Source: Azolla caroliniana
Taxonomy: Eukaryota; Polypodiophyta
Direction: 5' to 3'
Assembly (NCBI GenBank): GCA_043228905.1
Contig: JBHGNT010000015.1
Location: forward strand, 10,912,001 to 10,976,000
DNA: 64,000 nucleotides
The notes beneath the pieces were generated by a model that was given only the letters and a program-made list of their open reading frames with translations, was not told the DNA's origin and did no database searches. The position numbers were made by a program, and so were the translations under genes. Shown in pieces: positions 1-8,943 of this stretch; position 1 is the stretch's first letter, and every line of letters begins with the position of its first letter.

Positions 1-219
1 TGCCGGATGCCTATAAAAGGATCCGATGATTTGTAAATGCTTTACGGAAGTAATACAATTATACTTATTGCGTGTTTATCTTTGTCTTTGTATTGTTTTA
101 CCGTCTGTGCTTAGTGTAATCATCTTACGTGTGTAACCTAGCATCCAATCCTTACCACCCCTTTGGAGAAGTGTCGGATAGACACCTGTGTTGAGGCTAG
201 TCCGGCCAGGCATACAACA
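1..219 (+). repeat. Element A 5' LTR, 3' part only
   Basis: Matches 10324-10542 with one substitution. It contains the TATA-like CCTATAAAAGG near position 10 and ends in ACAACA, the normal CA terminus. The U3 start lies outside the window. Confidence 0.93.
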
Positions 220-225
220 CTATTT

Positions 226-241
226 TGGCGACCACGATTCC
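226..241 (+). other. Primer binding site of element A
   Basis: TGGCGACCACGATTCC lies six bases after the LTR end, where minus-strand DNA synthesis is primed by a tRNA. The same 16 bases occur at the equivalent place in element C (15167-15182, minus strand), which confirms its function and links the two families. It is not the initiator-Met site used by the copia elements here. I could not assign the tRNA. Confidence 0.75.
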
Positions 242-271
242 TGCAAAGTGCAGAGGACAACCGGGGGATGG

Positions 272-2257
272 ATGTCTAGAACAAACAACGACCACATCAC
301 CGAACGAGGGAGACGATACACTGAACGAGAGCAACGATGGGAAGCCCTGCAACAAGCCGTCGACGAGATCCGGCGAGATCGGTCATTCTCCAGAACTCTT
401 CGGAGAGTCGCAGAAGAAGCACTGCAGTTCCGGGTTCTGCAAGTCCCCGATGAAGGCAGTAGCATAACAAGCCTGCAAGAGGCGGAAACGATACTACAGA
501 CGCTCGCCGGTGGCGACGGGGACTCGGAAGCATTCGCAACACTCGAGGCGGAGTCGGAAAGCGACGGAAGCGTTGCGTCCCGGTATAAAAGCAGCCACGA
601 CACACCAAACGACCCGGGGGAAGAGGAGTTGGAAGACTCAGTAACACCGGAGCTAGAGGAAGAAATAACCTTGGAGTTCGGTGATCGGCAATCGCCGAGG
701 GAGGCTGACCGGATACCGACAACACCCGCGAAGGAACCGAAGGACCGGACACCGACAACAACCGCGGAGGAACCGAAGGAGCGGATACCGACAACAGCCG
801 CGAAGGAACCGAAGGACCGGACACCGACAACACCTGCGGAGGAACCGAATGAGTGGATACCGACAACACCCGCGGAGGAACCAAAGGACCGGACACCGGC
901 AACACCCGCGGAGGAACTGAAGGAGTGGATACCGACACCAACCGCGGAGGAACCGAAGGTTCTCACACCGACGCCAACAGGAGACAGAGAGCGGAGAGAG
1001 CAAGAGAGTCAGTTGGACGACACGATGCCGTACCCATACCCAAAGTACCGGGATGTGCCCGACGCGGAGGCACACATGTACGCATTCCTCCAAACATGGG
1101 AAGCCAACCATGTTTCCCAAAGACTGATGGAGCCCAAAGCCGAACGATCCAAAGTCGCCGAATTCGGCATGACCTTAGAAGGACCGGCGGCCCGATGGCA
1201 CGCAAAGCACTTACCGGGCAGCTTTGCCACATTCGATGCCTTGAAGGCCAAATTCCTCAGGCTTTTTCACAGACAAGTTGAGCAAAGGGAATTGGTCGGG
1301 CAGTTCTACACCACCCGACAGGAAGAGAACGAGACTGTGCCACAATTCATCATTCGGTTTCAGACCCTGCACAGCCAACTGACGAGAGCACCACTCGAAG
1401 ACGAAGCCAAAGCAGTCTTTTTGACCGCGCTAAAAGAGCCACTTCGAACGATGTGCGGAGTCCTTGATTTCCGCACCAGCACAATGGACCAAGTTATTGA
1501 TCGGGTCTTAGAAATGGACAAGACTAGCTCCTTCTTGTCGATGGGGATGTTACACCGGGCACTCCCGAAGGAGGAAGACCTGAGGTTCCGACAGGCCTTA
1601 CAATGCACAACATGCCTAAATTCGGGCCACTCAATGGTAGACTGCAACCTGTGGACACAATGTATGATCTGCAACTCTCGAGCCCATACAACGGACCGAT
1701 GCGAATATAACCTGTTAAATTGGCAGGCGGCACCGGTTCGACACATAGAACCGCACAATCAGGACCCGGATGAGGATCGATTCCGGAGAGACGACCGCTA
1801 CCAACGCGAACGCAGTGACAGATACGCTGATAGAAGACACGATAACTATGACCGAGAGGAGAAATGCAGAGATAGCTACCCCCGGGACCGGTACGACCGA
1901 GACGAATCCCCGGAATACGAACGACGCAGAGAAGAGAGGCGACAAGGGAACCGGAATTTCCGATGGAATCAGAAGCGTGGATTTTTCCGAAGAGAGGAAC
2001 GTCGGGAGGCAGCAAGGAATGACAACCCGGTATCGGTACCGGATAACCGAAAAACCGAAGACAACCGCCGAAGTATACCCACCCCCCAAACCGGGGACAA
2101 AGGAGAAACGAGCAACAGTCACAAGGTGTACTATTATTATTGCCGTAAGGAGGGCCATTATAGTAACCAATGCCCAAGCAAAACCAATGACAAGCAGCCG
2201 GCAGTCAACATGGTTACAGCCGAAATAACGGAAGTGCAGCAGGTCACAACCCGGTGA
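272..2257 (+). CDS. Gag region of element A gag-pol
   Basis: Open for 661 codons from the ATG at 272 to a TGA at 2255. This start is preferred over the ATG at 188, which lies inside the LTR, and it aligns with the gag start of C. Parts in order: a charged N-terminus, an acidic stretch, seven 12-residue Pro/Thr/Glu repeats (710-961), a retrotransposon gag core (MYAFLQTWEANHVSQRL onward), two CCHC knuckles (CTTC..H..C and CMIC..H..C), a long Arg/Asp/Tyr-rich basic tract, and a third knuckle CRKEGHYSNQC that has lost its first cysteine (Tyr in A, Cys in C). The equivalent frame in C continues into protease and RT, so the TGA is probably a mutation of a single gag-pol frame. Confidence 0.85.
   Translation: MSRTNNDHITERGRRYTEREQRWEALQQAVDEIRRDRSFSRTLRRVAEEALQFRVLQVPDEGSSITSLQEAETILQTLAGGDGDSEAFATLEAESESDGSVASRYKSSHDTPNDPGEEELEDSVTPELEEEITLEFGDRQSPREADRIPTTPAKEPKDRTPTTTAEEPKERIPTTAAKEPKDRTPTTPAEEPNEWIPTTPAEEPKDRTPATPAEELKEWIPTPTAEEPKVLTPTPTGDRERREQESQLDDTMPYPYPKYRDVPDAEAHMYAFLQTWEANHVSQRLMEPKAERSKVAEFGMTLEGPAARWHAKHLPGSFATFDALKAKFLRLFHRQVEQRELVGQFYTTRQEENETVPQFIIRFQTLHSQLTRAPLEDEAKAVFLTALKEPLRTMCGVLDFRTSTMDQVIDRVLEMDKTSSFLSMGMLHRALPKEEDLRFRQALQCTTCLNSGHSMVDCNLWTQCMICNSRAHTTDRCEYNLLNWQAAPVRHIEPHNQDPDEDRFRRDDRYQRERSDRYADRRHDNYDREEKCRDSYPRDRYDRDESPEYERRREERRQGNRNFRWNQKRGFFRREERREAARNDNPVSVPDNRKTEDNRRSIPTPQTGDKGETSNSHKVYYYYCRKEGHYSNQCPSKTNDKQPAVNMVTAEITEVQQVTTR
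710..961 (+). repeat. 36-bp in-frame minisatellite in gag of element A
   Basis: Seven units of 36 bp, each encoding a variant of RTPTTPAEEPKD, start at 710, 746, 782, 818, 854, 890 and 926 and decay after 961. Gag of C has a related but divergent Pro/Glu-rich stretch at about 14570-14730, so the tract changes quickly within the family. Confidence 0.85.
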
Positions 2258-2930
2258 AAGGGGAAGGCCGCCGAGTGGGAAGCCCAGGAGGCAATCAGAA
2301 AACAAGCGGCGCAATGGATCAAGAAGGCCAATGAACAGAATGCGGCAGAAGTAAGAGACCAAAATATGCCAAAAGACGAAGAAATCATACAACCAGGAGA
2401 AAACCCGACGTGGCAAGCGCTCTAGGACTGTCAAATCGTGCTGCCGTTAGCACGGCTACTACAGTTGGTGCCACGGTTTACGGCAGACTTACAGGCATCC
2501 GTGAGCAAACCGAAGCCGACGCCAGCACCGACATTCTTCTCCAACCCGGAGGAAGGACCAGCTGTGGTCGATACAAGTAGCCCGGCGATCACGGCAATCG
2601 TGAAAGGAAAGGAAATTGCCGGAACAATTATTGACGGAGGCTTCGGGGTAAATGTCATCAGCTGACAGACATGCGACAACCTGGGCATCCGGGAATGGGA
2701 ACCATGCCCCTTCTGGTTACGCATGGCGGATACCAGCTCAGTCCGACTGACCGGGCTTATCCGGGATTTGGAAGTAACGATCGGAGGCCACGTATTCCGG
2801 ATATCGGCCGTGGTGGTGCAGCTGAATGTACAAGGCGCGTACCCCCTACTGCTAGGACTACCATGGCTGCGAACGACGCATATCAAGCAGAATTGGCAAA
2901 AGAACATGATCACATTCCGACAAGGGAAAA
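2258..2930 (+). pseudogene. Protease region of element A gag-pol (broken)
   Basis: Continues the gag frame after the TGA. A further TAG lies at 2423 and a TGA at 2663. The aspartic protease core is recognisable by the flap-side motif GTIIDGGFGVNVIS (the usual D-T/S-G is D-G-G here and in C) and by the C-terminal motif PLLLGLPWL near 2845. It aligns closely with C (12275-13306) up to KQNW.KN.ITFR.GK, where homology stops. In C the reverse transcriptase follows; in A the sequence jumps to a coiled-coil ORF in another frame, so pol was deleted at about 2925. Confidence 0.82.
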
Positions 2931-3229
2931 AGAAAGGGAGCAGCGGAAAGCGGTGGAGGACGACAGACGAAGAATGGAAGAAGGCCTCCGGAAAGGCCGA
3001 GCCACTAATGACCGACTGCAAGAAGAAAAAGAAAAGCTGCAAAAGGAGAAGGACCGACTGCGTCGACAGGCCGAGCAGGAGATAGAGCGACTGTAGGAAG
3101 AACTCCGACAACAGAAGGACCGGGACAACCGGTTAAGAGCTCAAGTGAGCCGACGCCTGAAGCAGAAGATGGAGGACTTCGACCGACTCTACCGAGATCA
3201 CAAGCAGGCCGAGTCGGACAACAAGAAAC
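2912..3229 (+). pseudogene. Coiled-coil 3' ORF of element A, first part
   Basis: Reads in the frame REKEREQRKAVEDD onward, almost only Glu, Lys, Arg, Gln and Leu with heptad spacing, as in a long parallel coiled coil. One in-frame TAG lies at 3094. The ORF is cut at 3229 by insertion of copia B. Removing B and one target duplication joins ...SDNKK directly to QAADYDRK in frame, which proves that the part at 8944 is the same gene. The N-terminal part present in J is missing here because of the pol deletion. Function unknown; the position, downstream of pol, is that of env-like or accessory ORFs of gypsy elements. Confidence 0.75.
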
Positions 3230-4027
3230 TGTTGGGATTTCGGTCCCTCCGGATGGGATGTCCGGAGATGAATGACGGCAAGCCCGGTTGCGGTTACGGT
3301 GCCGGATGATGAAGACCCTGGCTACGGAGCCGGATGATGAAGACCCCGGTTACGGAGCCGGATGATGAAGACCCCGATTACGGAGCCGGATGACGAAGAC
3401 CCCGGTTACGGAGCCGGATGCTGAAGACCCCGGCTACGGTGCCGGATGATGAAGACCCCGGCTACGGAGCCGGATGATGAATACCCCGGCTACGGAGCCG
3501 GATGCTGAAGACCCCGGCTACGGAGCCGGATGCTGAAGACCCCGGTTACGGAGCTGGATGACGGATGTACCCGGAGGGAGATCCGGATGCGGGGACATAT
3601 TTGTGAATATGTTTGCCAAGAGCCCTTGAGGCTATATTTGTAAATAGCCCGAAAGTCATATGTGTATAAATATGACTTAGGGCAAACAGTTTATGTTGTT
3701 GCTTATTTTTCCATGCGAAGCGAGAGCAGCCGCGAGAGAAAGAGAGAGAGAGAGAGAGAGAGACGAAGAGGTCGTTGCCTCTGTGTAGTACCGCCGTCTG
3801 TGGCGAAGACAGTGAGCTCAAGGTTGTTGCCTTGAAGCTTCACCATTGTACATCTCTGTTCATAGTGATAGTTGGAGTTTGAGGACTCCCGTGGTTTTTC
3901 CCATTTAGGGTTTTCCACGTAAAATATCCTGTGTACTCTTCTCTCTATAGTCTTCGTGTACTTTGTATTTCCTATTTTCTGGAGTTGATCCTATTCCTCG
4001 GTTGTGGCCGAGCACTGTTTTTCAACA
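3230..4027 (+). repeat. Element B 5' LTR
   Basis: Starts TGTTGGGATTTCGG, ends TTCAACA. U3 holds about nine 28-bp repeats (3299-3560), a TATA box (TATAAATAT, 3665-3673) and a GA microsatellite in the predicted transcribed leader (about 3735-3762). Same length as the 3' copy. Confidence 0.96.
3299..3560 (+). repeat. 28-bp tandem repeats in U3 of B (5' copy)
   Basis: Unit of the type GAGCCGGATGATGAAGACCC followed by CGGTTACG. Starts are spaced exactly 28 bp: 3299, 3327, 3355, 3383, 3411, 3439, 3467, 3495 and 3523. The period is not a multiple of three and the array is upstream of the TATA box, so a regulatory or structural role is more likely than coding. Confidence 0.93.
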
Positions 4028-4030
4028 AAC

Positions 4031-4042
4031 TGGTATCAGAGC
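4031..4042 (+). other. Primer binding site of B (initiator-Met tRNA type)
   Basis: TGGTATCAGAGC three bases after the LTR end, the common plant copia primer site complementary to the 3' end of initiator methionine tRNA. Confidence 0.95.
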
Positions 4043-4056
4043 AACTGTTGCAGAAA

Positions 4057-7000
4057 ATGGAAGGCGGCGGCAGCGGGCAGCCGATGATGATGGTGCTGAA
4101 TGCACAGAATTACGCCGACTGGAAGATCAAGATGGAGGATCTTCTGATTGTTCGGGACCTGTACGAACCGATTGACAGGTCGGAAATACCGAAAGGGGTA
4201 CTTGAGTCGGAGTGGAAGCTCCTGAACCGGAAAGCCGTAGCGACGATCCGACAATATGTCGATGTAAGCGTCCTACAACATGTGGCAAACGACACCAACG
4301 CATATGAGATGTGGAAGAAGCTGTCGGGCCTCTATGAGAGGAAGAATGCGTTGAACCGGACCTCCCTGATGAGGAAGATAGTGAATCTCAAGTACCGGGA
4401 CGGCGAGAGTATGGTGGAACACGTAAGCACGTTCATGGGATTCGTGAATCAGCTTGCGGCGATCAAGTTCCCGTTGGAGGATGCAATGCAAGCCATCATC
4501 CTGATGTGTACATTGCCGGAAAGCTGGGAGAACTTGGTGGTGACTCTCAGCACCTCCTGCACCGAAGATAACTTGTCCTTGCAAACGGTAAAGACAAGTA
4601 TTTTGAACGAAGAAGCGCGTCGGAGAGACAAAGAACCGGCCTCCGACTCGAAGGCGCTGCTTACCGAATCGGATCGGGGAAGACAATGGAACCGGAGTCC
4701 GCAAAGACGGGAGAAGTCGGGGACCCGGTCGCAGTCAAGAGGAAGGCCCACATGCTTCCACTGTGGGAAGCCGGGGCACTTCCGAAAGAATTGTCGGCAT
4801 TACCGAAAAGACAACGGAGCCGACGACACCGACTCGAAGAAGTCACCGGAGAGAAACGGTGCATACCGGGGAGCCACGGACCGGAGAGGTTCGGATCGGC
4901 GAGGGCAGGACCGGAAAGGAACAACGGCACTCGCGGCAAGTGAGGAAGAAATCATGCTCATCACCGAAGAAGGTGAGCTAAACGTTGCCGGCGATGAGAC
5001 GACCTGGGTGGTCGATTCCGGAGCATCGTTCCACCTGACCCCGGAGAGAAGATACTTCTCATCCTACACAGCCGGTGAGCATGGCTGTGTTCGGATGGGA
5101 AATGAAGGTACGTGCCGGATTGCCGGCATCGGAGACGTGTGGCTGATGACATCAACCGGATGCAAGATGCTGCTGAAGGATGTTCGACACGTTCCGGAGG
5201 TCCGATTGAACCTGATCTCGGCCGGGAGGCTAGATGATGAAGGCTACACGGGTAGCATCCGGAACGGTGTTATGAAGTTCAGCAAAGGGAGCCTGATAGT
5301 GGCTCGGGCCCGGAAAGACAACACACTGTACCTGATGAATGCCCGGTTATGTCCGGAAGAGCTGAATGTGGCAGCCGACACTGCCGGTGAACTGTGGCAC
5401 AAGAGACTGTGCCACATGAGTGAGAAGGGGATGAAGAGGCTTGCAGAAGACAACCTTATTCCAGTGAAGCATGTGCACCTGGAGAGGTGCACCGACTGTC
5501 TGGCCGGTAAGCAAAACCGGACCTCCTTCCACTCAAGGCCACCGACGAGACGTAGCGCACCATTGGAGTTGGTGCACACTGATGTGTGTCAGGTAGAAAC
5601 GAAGTCACATGGCGGAGCCCAGTACTTCGTGACATTCATCGATGATCATAGCCGAAAACTGTGGACGGCACCGTTGAAGACAAAGGACCAAGTGTTGTCC
5701 GTCTTCAAAGAACTCCACGCGAGAGTGGAAAGAGAATCCGGCAAGAAGCTGAAAGCGATACGAGCGGATAACGGAGGGGAATACCGGGGGCAGTTCGCGG
5801 AGTACTGTCGCTCGAAGGGAATCCGACTCGAGTTTACTGTGCCGAAGACGCCGGAACTGAACGGGCTGGCCGAGAGGATGAACCGGACCATAATGGAGAG
5901 GGTCCGGAGTATGCTGGCGCATGCGAAATTACCCAAGGGATTTTGGGCTGAGGCAATGTCGACGGCGACATATGTGATAAACAGATCACCCTCAGTACCT
6001 TTGGACGGAGACACGCCGCAGAGAGTGTGGACCGGTAGGGTAGTATCCTACCGGCATCTGAAGGTGTTCGGGTGTCTCGCATACGTGCATGTGGCAAAGG
6101 ACCGGAGAGGAAAGCTAGATCCAAAGACCCGGCCATGCATATTCCTCGGTTACGGCGACGACGAGTTCGGCTACCGAGTATGGGACCCGGTCGACAAGAA
6201 GATATTCAGGAGTCGAGACATCATCTTCATGGAGGACAAGACACTCGCCGACTGGGAGTCGGAGAAGAAGGTGAAGAGCTCCAAGTCGACCGGTGAGGAT
6301 AAACTCTACGAGGAGCAGTCCCGACCGGCAAGGGACCGGTTAGCACTCGAGGATCCGGCCGAAGACGGTGAAGAATCAGAACCGGCCGAGGAAGATGAAA
6401 CTGATACCGGAACTGGCCCTGATCCCGAAATGGATTCGGATGAAGAGGAAACGGAGCAGCCGGTTACCGAAGCTCCGGAACGGAGATACCCTCTAAGAGA
6501 GAGAAGGGCCCCCCGGAGATTTCCGGAACAAGAGCACGTGCTGCTAACCGACGAGGGGGAGCCGGAAAGTTTTGAAGAAGCAAAGCTTGACAACCATAGC
6601 CGCAGGTGGTTAAGTGCCATGCAGGAGGAGATGGATTCCCTGCATGAGAACCACACATATGAACTTGTGGAGTTGCCGAAAGGTAAGCGTGCACTTCGAA
6701 ACAAGTGGGTGTTCAAGCTGAAACCGGGAGATGCCGGAAACCCCACGAGATACAAAGCCAGGATCGTGGTGAAGGGGTTCCAGCAGAAGAAGGGCGTCGA
6801 CTTCGACGAGATATTTGCCCCGGTAGTGAAGATGACCTCCATCCGGACGGTGCTGAGCATAGCGGCAAGCATGGACCTCGAGGTAGAACAGATGGACGTG
6901 AAGACGGCATTCCTTCACGGTGACCTCGATGAAGAGATCTACATGCAGCAACCGGAAGGATTCGAGAAGAAAGGGAAGGAGCACCTGGTATGCCGATTGA

Positions 7001-8130
7001 AGAAGAGCCTTTATGGACTGAAGCAGGCTCCCCGGCAATGGTACCGGAAGTTCGACTCCTTCATGACCGACGAAGGGTACCTCAAAACGCAGTCCGACCA
7101 CTGCGTGTTTGTGAAGAAGTTCGAAGGAGGAGACTTGCTAATACTCCTCCTGTACGTGGACGACATGTTGATCGTCGGACGGGACCAGGTCAAGATACGG
7201 ATGCTGAAGAAGGCTCTTCACCGAACCTTCTCAATGAAGGACCTGGGTCCGGCGAGGCAAATACTAGGGATGCACATCATCCGGGACCGGAAGAAGAAGC
7301 AGTTGTGGCTGTCACAGGAGAAGTACGTGACGAAGGTGCTTCAACGGTTCAACATGTCGGAAGCAAGACCGGTCGGATCGACCCTCCCGGCAAACTGCAA
7401 GCTGTCCAGCAAGCAAAGTCCCAAGACAAAGGCTGAAAAGGAGGATATGATGAAAGTGCCGTATGCCTCAGCCGTCGGGAGCTTGATGTACGCCATGGTG
7501 TGTACGAGACCGGACATAGGATATGCAGTCGGAGTGGTGAGCCGGTACATGAGCAATCCCGGCAAAGAGCACTGGAACGCGGTCAAGTGGATACTCCGAT
7601 ACCTGAAGGGCACGGCAAACTTGTGCCTCCGATTCGGCTCCGGTAAGCCCGAACTCGACGGCTTTACTGATTCAGATATGTCGGCTGATGCAGATACCAG
7701 CCGGTCCACATCAGGGTATGTGATGACGTATGCAGGGGGAGCTGTTTCGTGGCAGTCGAGGCTGCAGAAGACGGTTGCGTTGTCAACCACGGAGGCGGAG
7801 TACATGGCGGCTGTTGAAGCCGGCAAGGAAATAATATGGATGAAGGACTTCATTAGAGAGCTCGGTATCCGGCAAGAGGAACACCGACTCTACTGTGACA
7901 GTCAGAGTGCCATCCACCTTGCGAAGAACGCGGCCTATCACTCCCGGACGAAGCACATCCAGCGAAGATATCACTGGATCCGGGAAAGGATAGAAGACCA
8001 GGAGTTCGTGCTGACGAAGATCCACACGGACGAGAACGGCTCAGATATGCTGACCAAAGTGCTCACACCCGACAAGCTGGAAGCATGCCGGAAGAGGATC
8101 GGATTGGAGAGACATCCCATGCCGAAGTGA
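4057..8130 (+). CDS. gag-pol: Copia Gag-Pol polyprotein, intact
   Basis: 1357 codons with no stop or frameshift. ATG 4057 follows the primer site by 14 bases; an in-frame ATG at 3931 is inside the LTR. Domains: gag core (residues 1-220), CCHC knuckle CFHCGKPGHFRKNC (233-246), aspartic protease DSGAS (Asp320), integrase HHCC zinc module (His448, His453, Cys478, Cys481) and catalytic Asp509, Asp571, Glu606, reverse transcriptase with YVDD at 1033-1036, and copia RNase H with Asp1205, Glu1246 and Asp1281. It encodes the capsid, protease, integrase and RT/RNase H needed for a replication cycle. The order protease-integrase-RT-RNase H is diagnostic of Ty1/copia. A single frame implies that Gag and Pol levels are set by processing or splicing, not frameshifting. 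Confidence 0.97.
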   Translation: MEGGGSGQPMMMVLNAQNYADWKIKMEDLLIVRDLYEPIDRSEIPKGVLESEWKLLNRKAVATIRQYVDVSVLQHVANDTNAYEMWKKLSGLYERKNALNRTSLMRKIVNLKYRDGESMVEHVSTFMGFVNQLAAIKFPLEDAMQAIILMCTLPESWENLVVTLSTSCTEDNLSLQTVKTSILNEEARRRDKEPASDSKALLTESDRGRQWNRSPQRREKSGTRSQSRGRPTCFHCGKPGHFRKNCRHYRKDNGADDTDSKKSPERNGAYRGATDRRGSDRRGQDRKGTTALAASEEEIMLITEEGELNVAGDETTWVVDSGASFHLTPERRYFSSYTAGEHGCVRMGNEGTCRIAGIGDVWLMTSTGCKMLLKDVRHVPEVRLNLISAGRLDDEGYTGSIRNGVMKFSKGSLIVARARKDNTLYLMNARLCPEELNVAADTAGELWHKRLCHMSEKGMKRLAEDNLIPVKHVHLERCTDCLAGKQNRTSFHSRPPTRRSAPLELVHTDVCQVETKSHGGAQYFVTFIDDHSRKLWTAPLKTKDQVLSVFKELHARVERESGKKLKAIRADNGGEYRGQFAEYCRSKGIRLEFTVPKTPELNGLAERMNRTIMERVRSMLAHAKLPKGFWAEAMSTATYVINRSPSVPLDGDTPQRVWTGRVVSYRHLKVFGCLAYVHVAKDRRGKLDPKTRPCIFLGYGDDEFGYRVWDPVDKKIFRSRDIIFMEDKTLADWESEKKVKSSKSTGEDKLYEEQSRPARDRLALEDPAEDGEESEPAEEDETDTGTGPDPEMDSDEEETEQPVTEAPERRYPLRERRAPRRFPEQEHVLLTDEGEPESFEEAKLDNHSRRWLSAMQEEMDSLHENHTYELVELPKGKRALRNKWVFKLKPGDAGNPTRYKARIVVKGFQQKKGVDFDEIFAPVVKMTSIRTVLSIAASMDLEVEQMDVKTAFLHGDLDEEIYMQQPEGFEKKGKEHLVCRLKKSLYGLKQAPRQWYRKFDSFMTDEGYLKTQSDHCVFVKKFEGGDLLILLLYVDDMLIVGRDQVKIRMLKKALHRTFSMKDLGPARQILGMHIIRDRKKKQLWLSQEKYVTKVLQRFNMSEARPVGSTLPANCKLSSKQSPKTKAEKEDMMKVPYASAVGSLMYAMVCTRPDIGYAVGVVSRYMSNPGKEHWNAVKWILRYLKGTANLCLRFGSGKPELDGFTDSDMSADADTSRSTSGYVMTYAGGAVSWQSRLQKTVALSTTEAEYMAAVEAGKEIIWMKDFIRELGIRQEEHRLYCDSQSAIHLAKNAAYHSRTKHIQRRYHWIRERIEDQEFVLTKIHTDENGSDMLTKVLTPDKLEACRKRIGLERHPMPK

Positions 8131-8140
8131 AGGGGGAGTT
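8130..8140 (+). other. Polypurine tract of B
   Basis: AAGGGGGAGTT directly before the 3' LTR, overlapping the stop codon by one base. It primes plus-strand DNA. The same tract precedes the 3' LTRs of L, P and R. Confidence 0.9.
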
Positions 8141-8938
8141 TGTTGGGATTTCGGTCCCTCCGGATGGGATGTCCGGAGATGAATGACGGCAAGCCCGGTT
8201 GCGGTTACGGTGCCGGATGATGAAGACCCTGGCTACGGAGCCGGATGATGAAGACCCCGGTTACGGAGCCGGATGAGGAAGACCCCGGTTACGGAGCCGG
8301 ATGACGAAGACCCCGGTTACGGAGCCGGATGCTGAAGACCCCGGCTACGGTGCCGGATGATGAAGACCCCGGCTACGGAGCCGGATGATGAATACCTCGG
8401 CTACGAAGCCGGATGCTGAAGACCCCGGCTACGGAGCCGGATGCTGAAGACCCCGGTTACGGAGCTGGATGACGGATGTACCCGGAGGGAGATCCGGATG
8501 CGGGGACATATTTGTGAATATGTTTGCCAAGAGCCCTTGAGGCTATATTTGTAAATAGCCCGAAAGTCATATGTGTATAAATATGACTTAGGGCAAACAG
8601 TTTATGTTGTTGCTTATTTTTCCATGCGAAGCGAGAGCAGCCGCGAGAGAAAGAGAGAGAGAGAGAGAGAGAGACGAAGAGGTCGTTGCCTCTGTGTAGT
8701 ACCGCCGTCTGTGGCGAAGACAGTGAGCTCAAGGTTGTTGCCTTGAAGCTTCACCATTGTACATCTCTGTTCATAGTGATAGTTGGAGTTTGAGGACTCC
8801 CGTGGTTTTTCCCATTTAGGGTTTTCCACGTAAAATATCCTGTGTACTCTTCTCTCTATAGTCTTCGTGTACTTTGTATTTCCTATTTTCTGGAGTTGAT
8901 CCTATTCCTCGGTTGTGGCCGAGCACTGTTTTTCAACA
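8141..8938 (+). repeat. Element B 3' LTR
   Basis: 798 bp, four substitutions from the 5' LTR, with the 28-bp repeat array at 8210-8471 and TATA at 8576-8584. Followed by the target duplication GAAAC. Confidence 0.96.
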
Positions 8939-8943
8939 GAAAC

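Larger units (their letters stand above)
3230..8938 (+). mobile_element. Element B: complete young Ty1/copia retrotransposon
   Basis: 5709 bp. Two 798-bp LTRs with TG...CA ends differ at four positions, all in the tandem-repeat part. The 5-bp target duplication GAAAC lies at 3225-3229 and 8939-8943. Primer site, polypurine tract and one uninterrupted polyprotein are present, so this copy could be autonomous. It sits in the coiled-coil ORF of element A. Relatives of its polyprotein occur in this window as R, P and L. Confidence 0.96.

Noticed and set aside
220-966. Long open frames on the minus strand opposite gag of A
   Set aside because: Shadow of the 36-bp coding minisatellite; composition is explained by the repeat on the other strand.
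3299-3560. Regular 28-bp repeats resembling a CRISPR array
   Set aside because: Units are directly contiguous without spacers, lie in both LTRs of a copia element and occur in a plant nuclear context.
8457-8829. Identical minus-strand ORFs repeated at 3546-3918 and 8457-8829
   Set aside because: They are the two LTR copies of B; not genes.
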